64,000 bases of DNA from Gordionus sp. m RMFG-2023 (taxonomy: Eukaryota; Nematomorpha; Gordioida; Chordodea; Parachordodidae): assembly GCF_954871325.1 (NCBI RefSeq), contig NC_088775.1:74687561-74751560 (forward strand), written 5' to 3'. Made by a program: the position numbers and the translations under genes. This document shows positions 60,001 through 64,000 of this stretch, piece after piece. The number at the start of each line of letters is the position of its first letter. Position 1 is the stretch's first letter. The notes under the pieces were generated by a model. That model saw only the letters and a list, made by a program, of their open reading frames with translations. It was not told the origin of the DNA and did not search any database.

Positions 60001-60678
60001 TTATTCCATGTCAGGAAAACTATTTAAATTATGTAATAGTTACTAGATACTATGAGTGTTAGTTAGTGTTAACTTTCACCCAACATTATATTAATCATAA
60101 CTATATATAATCATTATAACCATATCTAATTGAAGAATATAATAATTCATGTTGTATAATTTTTTTAAAAAAATACGGCCCGGCCTGGGTATTTTAAAAA
60201 TTTTTTTACAACGACAAACAATTTTCATTAAAACGAGTTTTCTTTTGTAGTGTCAAACTCTAATTAACATTAATTACCTCATTATTTTACTTATGTGCAC
60301 CGCTTTTTTTATAAAAATGTATGCAACAATGCATAATGACTACGCATTATTAGCAAAATATTTTTTAAGTGAAAATTGATATCTATTTGTGGAAGAAGTT
60401 TTTAAAAATTTTACCTTATTCTTAGCATTTAAAAAAATTATTTAAAATTGGGTATTCTTTATGTGTCTTTTTGAACAGAGGTATTTTTATTGTCTATTTG
60501 TCCGGGTCTTTATGTGCAAGACACATTTTGACATTATTTATTATTACTATTGTCAATAGGTATAACTTGCATGCACACTGATTGTGAAATGGAAGTCACG
60601 TTCGACTTTATAGAATCCTACCTCTCCCGAACGATTAAAGACTCTTACAAATCGAGACTTCTCAACGAAATTGTTAAA
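57060..60678 (+). CDS. Ariadne-type RBR E3 ubiquitin ligase, partial (two exons)
   Basis: RBR ligases receive ubiquitin from an E2 at RING1 and pass it through a catalytic cysteine in RING2. Exon A (57060-57414, acceptor atatatag) reads ICEVCLTNLNVAALSCGHSF then CLQCWETYIGLKL: the first six RING1 zinc ligands C-x2-C, C-x-H, C-x2-C, with the CW..YI typical of Ariadne proteins. Exon B (60560-60678, acceptor caatag) reads ITCMHTDCEMEVTFDFIESY then LSRTIKDSYKSRLLNEIVK: the last C-x4-C pair and the following helix. Phase-1 donor gtaaaa at 57415 and the acceptor at 60559 join as GG/ITC. Between ligands six and seven lie about 100 residues instead of about 20-25, so RING1 carries a long loop unless exon A ends earlier. 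Upstream exons, the IBR and RING2 are not found; a 38-nt intron-like gap follows 60678. The 3.1-kb intron holds several MITEs. Confidence 0.65.
57575..57856. repeat. Tandem duplication of a 141-bp unit
   Basis: The unit starting 'atcgaatcctataataatc' at 57575 is repeated from 57716 with only a few differences. It lies in the intron of the Ariadne-like gene and is followed by a G-run at 57863-57873. Confidence 0.9.
58133..58811. mobile_element. hAT-like MITE, TAGGACTGTGCCGAT ends
   Basis: The left end TAGGACTGTGCCGATTTT pairs with the right end AATATTGGCATATCCCTA (reversed: TAGGGATATGCCAATATT). Flanks atatttat (58125-58132) and ttatttat (58812-58819) match at 7 of 8 positions. Subterminal 'gatccgat' words recur at both sides. 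It is interrupted by a smaller element at about 58335-58500. Confidence 0.75.
58335..58500. mobile_element. Nested MITE of the TAGTGTTGTTAAAC family, worn
   Basis: It starts TAGTGTTTGTTATTAAACAG and ends AACCGTTTAACAACACTG. No matching 8-bp flanks were found, so the limits are approximate. It lies inside the 58133-58811 element. Confidence 0.5.
59585..59805. mobile_element. MITE of the TAGTGTTGTTAAACGG family
   Basis: It starts TAATGTTGTTAAACGGATCG and ends ACGAGTCGTAACAACACTA, with the family's inner words 'gagccgatttttaaaaacgg', 'ctcaatatttt' and 'gacctttgctccttc'. The 8-bp flanks do not match, unlike the copies at 51198 and 63184, so one border may be altered. Confidence 0.75.
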
Positions 60679-62122
60679 GTGAATTTTTTTTAAAATGTTT
60701 ATTGTCTTATCTTTAGAATAATAATTGCTAACTAAAACTTATAACCTTCATTAGTTCCCTTTATAATGAATTATCTGCTAAATCTCTTCAATCTTTAATT
60801 TAAAAAAAAAATTTCGGGCCTGGCCAAAAAATTTATTTGAAAAGGTCTCTGAAACATTAACCACCTTTACTATATATTCAACCTAAAATTATTAGTTAGC
60901 ATGAGTTGAATATAATGGTTGATCAAAAAAGTTTTATAATTGATGATAAATAGAAATTTGATTTTATCAATATGCATAAAAGTATTTTGTATCATTTAAT
61001 GAAGATCAAATACCAGACCAATAAATAACCGATATAATGCTACGGACATATTTAAGCACTTGTTAAGTTTTGGTTAACTTAAATATTATTTCAAACACGA
61101 CTAATTTTTAATAACGTTCCAATCAATGTAATTATAGTTTTTGCCTTGTTTCTTGGTTTATTCCTTTTTATTTTACTTTTTCCTTTTTTATGCTCTTTAT
61201 ATCCTATAAATTTTGTTAAGAGGAAAAAAAACGAAATAATCGGATACTTAAAAAAAGAGCTATAAAAATAAATTTGGAAGAAAAATAATAATGATTTATT
61301 TCGTTTTATCTTAAAAATAAATATAAATTGATTAATAATATAATTAATTTAAAAACATGAAATAAATAATTTTTGTAATTACTTTCTTTATTTCTTTTAC
61401 AAATAATAATATATTAAAAGAATGATTACGCAAAATAATCAAAAATAAATGAATTTACAATTGAACACAAAAAAACGACCCATTTAACAAATATAATATC
61501 TTATACTTATTTTAAATAGTAAAGTGACCGATCATAAACGGGTCAAGATAATAAGGAGCTAGTTATTATTAAGATAATTTTTAAGCTTCTTTCGATTTAA
61601 AAGAAATAAATTAAAGATGCTGGAGATTAGCGAAACCCAGCTTGATGAAAAATATTTCGAACAGGGCCAAAGTTTTTAAAAGTTGATATTTAAACAAATT
61701 TATGTCGCTTGTTCATCTTTTTAATTTTTTTTATATATAATATTCCACACTGAAAACCGTTTGCAATGACGAGCCAATCCAAGGTCTTTTTTAAATCAAT
61801 TCGATTTTTCTGACCGATGACTATAAAAATATATTCAACATATATGCTTAGTTTTAAATAAACGCATAGTTATGGAAAATTTTGATTGTATAATTGACTA
61901 TATTTCTTTGAAAAATTTTTACCTTACATTATGAGCTTTATAAAGTTGTTTAATATGTGGTTTTCATCATTCCGAAAACTCTATTTCTAACTGAAATGGA
62001 AAAAAACTTTTTTTTTATTGTCTTATCACTCGAAATATTGTTATAACCATTTTAGGGTTGGAATGTTTAAATCAATAATTTAGAAAAAATAAGTCATGAT
62101 TTGCGTCAATTTTACTTCTTTG
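60679..62122. other. AT-rich stretch after the last Ariadne-like exon seen
   Basis: No IBR or RING2 exon recognised here on the plus strand; the rest of the gene may lie beyond the window. A GC-richer patch at 60808-60830 ('tttcgggcctggcc') is a worn GGCCCGG-type element end, as are those at 59470 and 60177. Confidence 0.4.
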
Positions 62123-62637
62123 TAGGAATGTACCGATATTTTTATCGGATCGGATCTAACCGATATGTCACTTATTTTAAAATATCTGTTATCTGCCAAT
62201 ATTATAAAATTTTCCGATCCGATAAAAAATGGTTTTTTTAACAAAAAGAAAATGTTATAAAATTTTTGAAAATCATTTATTTTTATAAATAAAATCGAAA
62301 TTCATTTTTATATTTATTTTTTTAATAATAATAATTAATTAATAAACAATCTGCCATATTGTTATTTTTTTGCGCATTCTGTTTATAAAAGTACTCGATA
62401 TCTCTTCAGAATCTTTTTTAGTAAAGCTGGTGATATTAACAGTTCCCATCGCCGCAGACTGACCTCTGATATCTTCGATATATTAATTTCAAATTTCAAT
62501 ATAGATGTTACACTAATAAAAAGTATATTGAATTAAAACCATTGTATCTTTACAGAATACAAAATTAGATATATCAATTTAATATCTGGAATATCGGATT
62601 GGATCGGCCTCCAAAAAGTGGTATCGGTACATCTCTA
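62123..62637. mobile_element. hAT-like MITE, TAGGAATGTACCGATA ends, orientation 1
   Basis: The ends are TAGGAATGTACCGATATTTT and GGTATCGGTACATCTCTA, with flanks cttctttg (62115-62122) and cttctttt (62638-62645), a 7/8 match. Subterminal 'ggatcggat' words. The sequence is largely the reverse complement of 62752-63737 without its nested insertion: 'agttcccatcgccgcagactg' is intact here and interrupted there. Confidence 0.85.
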
Positions 62638-62751
62638 CTTCTTTTTTTGTATTTTAAATATTATTAGTTTTTGTTTCAAATATAAACATTTTATTATACC
62701 TCATTCTACTATATTTTACATATGTGTTTTTATTATTACTAATTTTATAAC

Positions 62752-63737
62752 TAGAGGTGTACCGATACCACTTTTTGGAGGCCGATCTGATCCGATGTAC
62801 CCGATATTAAATTGATATCGGCCAATTACCGCAATATCATATCGAATTTTGTATTCTGTAAAGATACCAATTTTTTAGTATACTTTTTTAGTATAACATT
62901 TATAATTTAACTATAACATATGTCATTTAAATATATTATAATGATCAGTTATAGTTTATATTCAATTCAATTGCAATTCTAAAAGTATATAAAATATTTT
63001 ATTGAAAAATCACTTATTTATATAATAAGTATTAACATTAATCTATTTACAGTAATAAACAAATATATTATAAAATTTGAAATAAATATTTAAATTAATA
63101 TTTAAAATTAATATATCGAAGATTTCTTTTTAGAAATACCAAAATTTCCAATTTATCAGAGGTCAGTCTGCGGCGATGGGAACTAGTGTTGTTAAACGGC
63201 TCGTTTTGAGCCGATTTTTAAAAACGGCTAATTTAATCTAGAAAAATATTACGGAAGCCTAAAGATTTTTTTATAGAAGGAACAAAGGTTTAGACATCTA
63301 TTAGCAAAATCTCGAGGCTTAGGCAATATTTTTCAAGCTAAAATATTGAGTTAGCCGTTTTTAAAAAAATCTGCTCAAATGAGCCGATTAACAACACTAA
63401 TGGGGACTATATCACTAGCTTTATTAAAAACAGATTCTGAAGAGATTATTGCACACTTTTATAAACAGAATGTAAAAAAAAATAAAAATATGGAAGAATG
63501 TTTATTAACTAATTATTACTATATAAAAAATTAAACATAAATAGGATTTCGATTTTATTTATAAAAATAAATGGTTTTTGGATGTAACTTTTTTTAAAAA
63601 TTTTATAATATTTTATTTTTGTTATAAACGTCATTTTGTATCGGATCAGATCGGGAAATTTTATAATATTTGCTGATGATATTTGAAAATAGGTGAAAGA
63701 TCGGCCCGATCCGATATAAAATATCGGTACATCCCTA
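62752..63737. mobile_element. hAT-like MITE, same family, opposite orientation, interrupted
   Basis: The ends are TAGAGGTGTACCGATACC and AAATATCGGTACATCCCTA, with flanks tttataac (62744-62751) and tttattac (63738-63745), a 7/8 match. Together with 62123-62637 it forms a 1.6-kb inverted pair with a 114-bp spacer. A 216-bp MITE is inserted at 63184. Confidence 0.85.
63184..63399. mobile_element. Nested MITE of the TAGTGTTGTTAAACGG family
   Basis: It starts TAGTGTTGTTAAACGGCTCG and ends GATTAACAACACTA, with flanks atgggaac (63176-63183) and atggggac (63400-63407), a 7/8 match. The uninterrupted counterpart of the host site is present near 62450 in the other copy (reverse complement), which confirms insertion into an existing element. 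Confidence 0.9.
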
Positions 63738-64000
63738 TTTATTACTATAAAGGATTTTATATGCGTTAATTTTTAAATGATTTTTCTTAATAAATCCTAA
63801 ATATAAAATTATATTTTCTGTTATTTTATTTATTGTAAATTTTTGATACTTAGAAAAATTCAGGTACAGTTTATAAATACTAATTCTTGTTTATTTAAAT
63901 TTTTTTTATTATATATTCAATTATAATTTAAATTACATATTTAGAATGTATTATTATCATAAATGGTCGTATATATTAATAATTATTATGATAAAATCCT

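Noticed and set aside
62618-62815. A 65-codon plus-strand open frame
   Set aside because: It spans the end of one MITE, the spacer and the start of the next.
1-64000. CRISPR arrays, rRNA genes, bacterial operons
   Set aside because: No regularly spaced direct repeats, rRNA-like segments or prokaryotic gene packing; the spliced genes are eukaryotic.

Overview
The window is very AT-rich (my estimate by eye is a fifth to a quarter G+C) and eukaryotic. Protein-coding exons are sparse and joined by very short GT...AG introns of about 38-44 nt. The rest is crowded with DNA-transposon copies, most of them short non-autonomous elements with 8-bp target duplications of hAT type. Three host genes point to an animal, probably a protostome invertebrate: a CCHamide/GGNG-like neuropeptide precursor, an NDUFB6-like complex I subunit, and an Ariadne-type RBR ubiquitin ligase. 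I cannot name the species.

Layout. 0-3 kb: two MITEs and a signal-peptide exon ending in a phase-1 donor (2920-2998). 3-10 kb: element fragments, a hAT transposase tail (5578-5715), an intact 932-residue LINE open frame on the minus strand (5903-8701), and coding-like debris with a direct repeat (9.2-9.9 kb). 10-23 kb: mostly featureless AT-rich DNA with one hAT MITE, a cluster of TTTATCGCGAA motifs and a 1.3-kb fold-back element. 23.2-23.5 kb: two exons encoding the amidated peptide and C-terminal part of the neuropeptide precursor. The signal-peptide exon at 2.9 kb fits them in phase and in position, which would make intron 1 about 20 kb long and loaded with transposons. 24.7-25.0 kb: a large CCTTT microsatellite. 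26-36 kb: MITEs and AT-rich DNA. 37.17-39.84 kb: a nearly complete hAT transposon with an 8-bp target duplication. 40-45 kb: a 238-bp near-perfect palindrome and another terminal-repeat element. 45.7-48.95 kb: a transposon with inverted repeats of about 740 bp and decayed transposase pieces.

49.4-50.1 kb: an NDUFB6-like gene (minus strand, one 39-nt intron). 51.5-52.2 kb: an unrecognised four-exon gene (introns of 44, 41 and 43 nt), followed by decayed coding-like sequence to 53.4 kb. 53.9-56.35 kb: a fold-back element and a second hAT transposase remnant. 57.06-60.68 kb: two exons of the Ariadne-like gene, with an unusually long loop inside RING1 and a MITE-filled intron. 62.1-63.7 kb: two oppositely oriented copies of one hAT-like MITE family, one carrying a third element nested inside it.

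There is no operon logic. The host genes are unrelated, and the dominant process is repeated invasion by hAT-like elements. The item most likely to be new is the neuropeptide KNLCQSKFGHSCLGGF-amide, a CCHamide relative with a seven-residue disulfide loop and a C-terminal phenylalanine amide.
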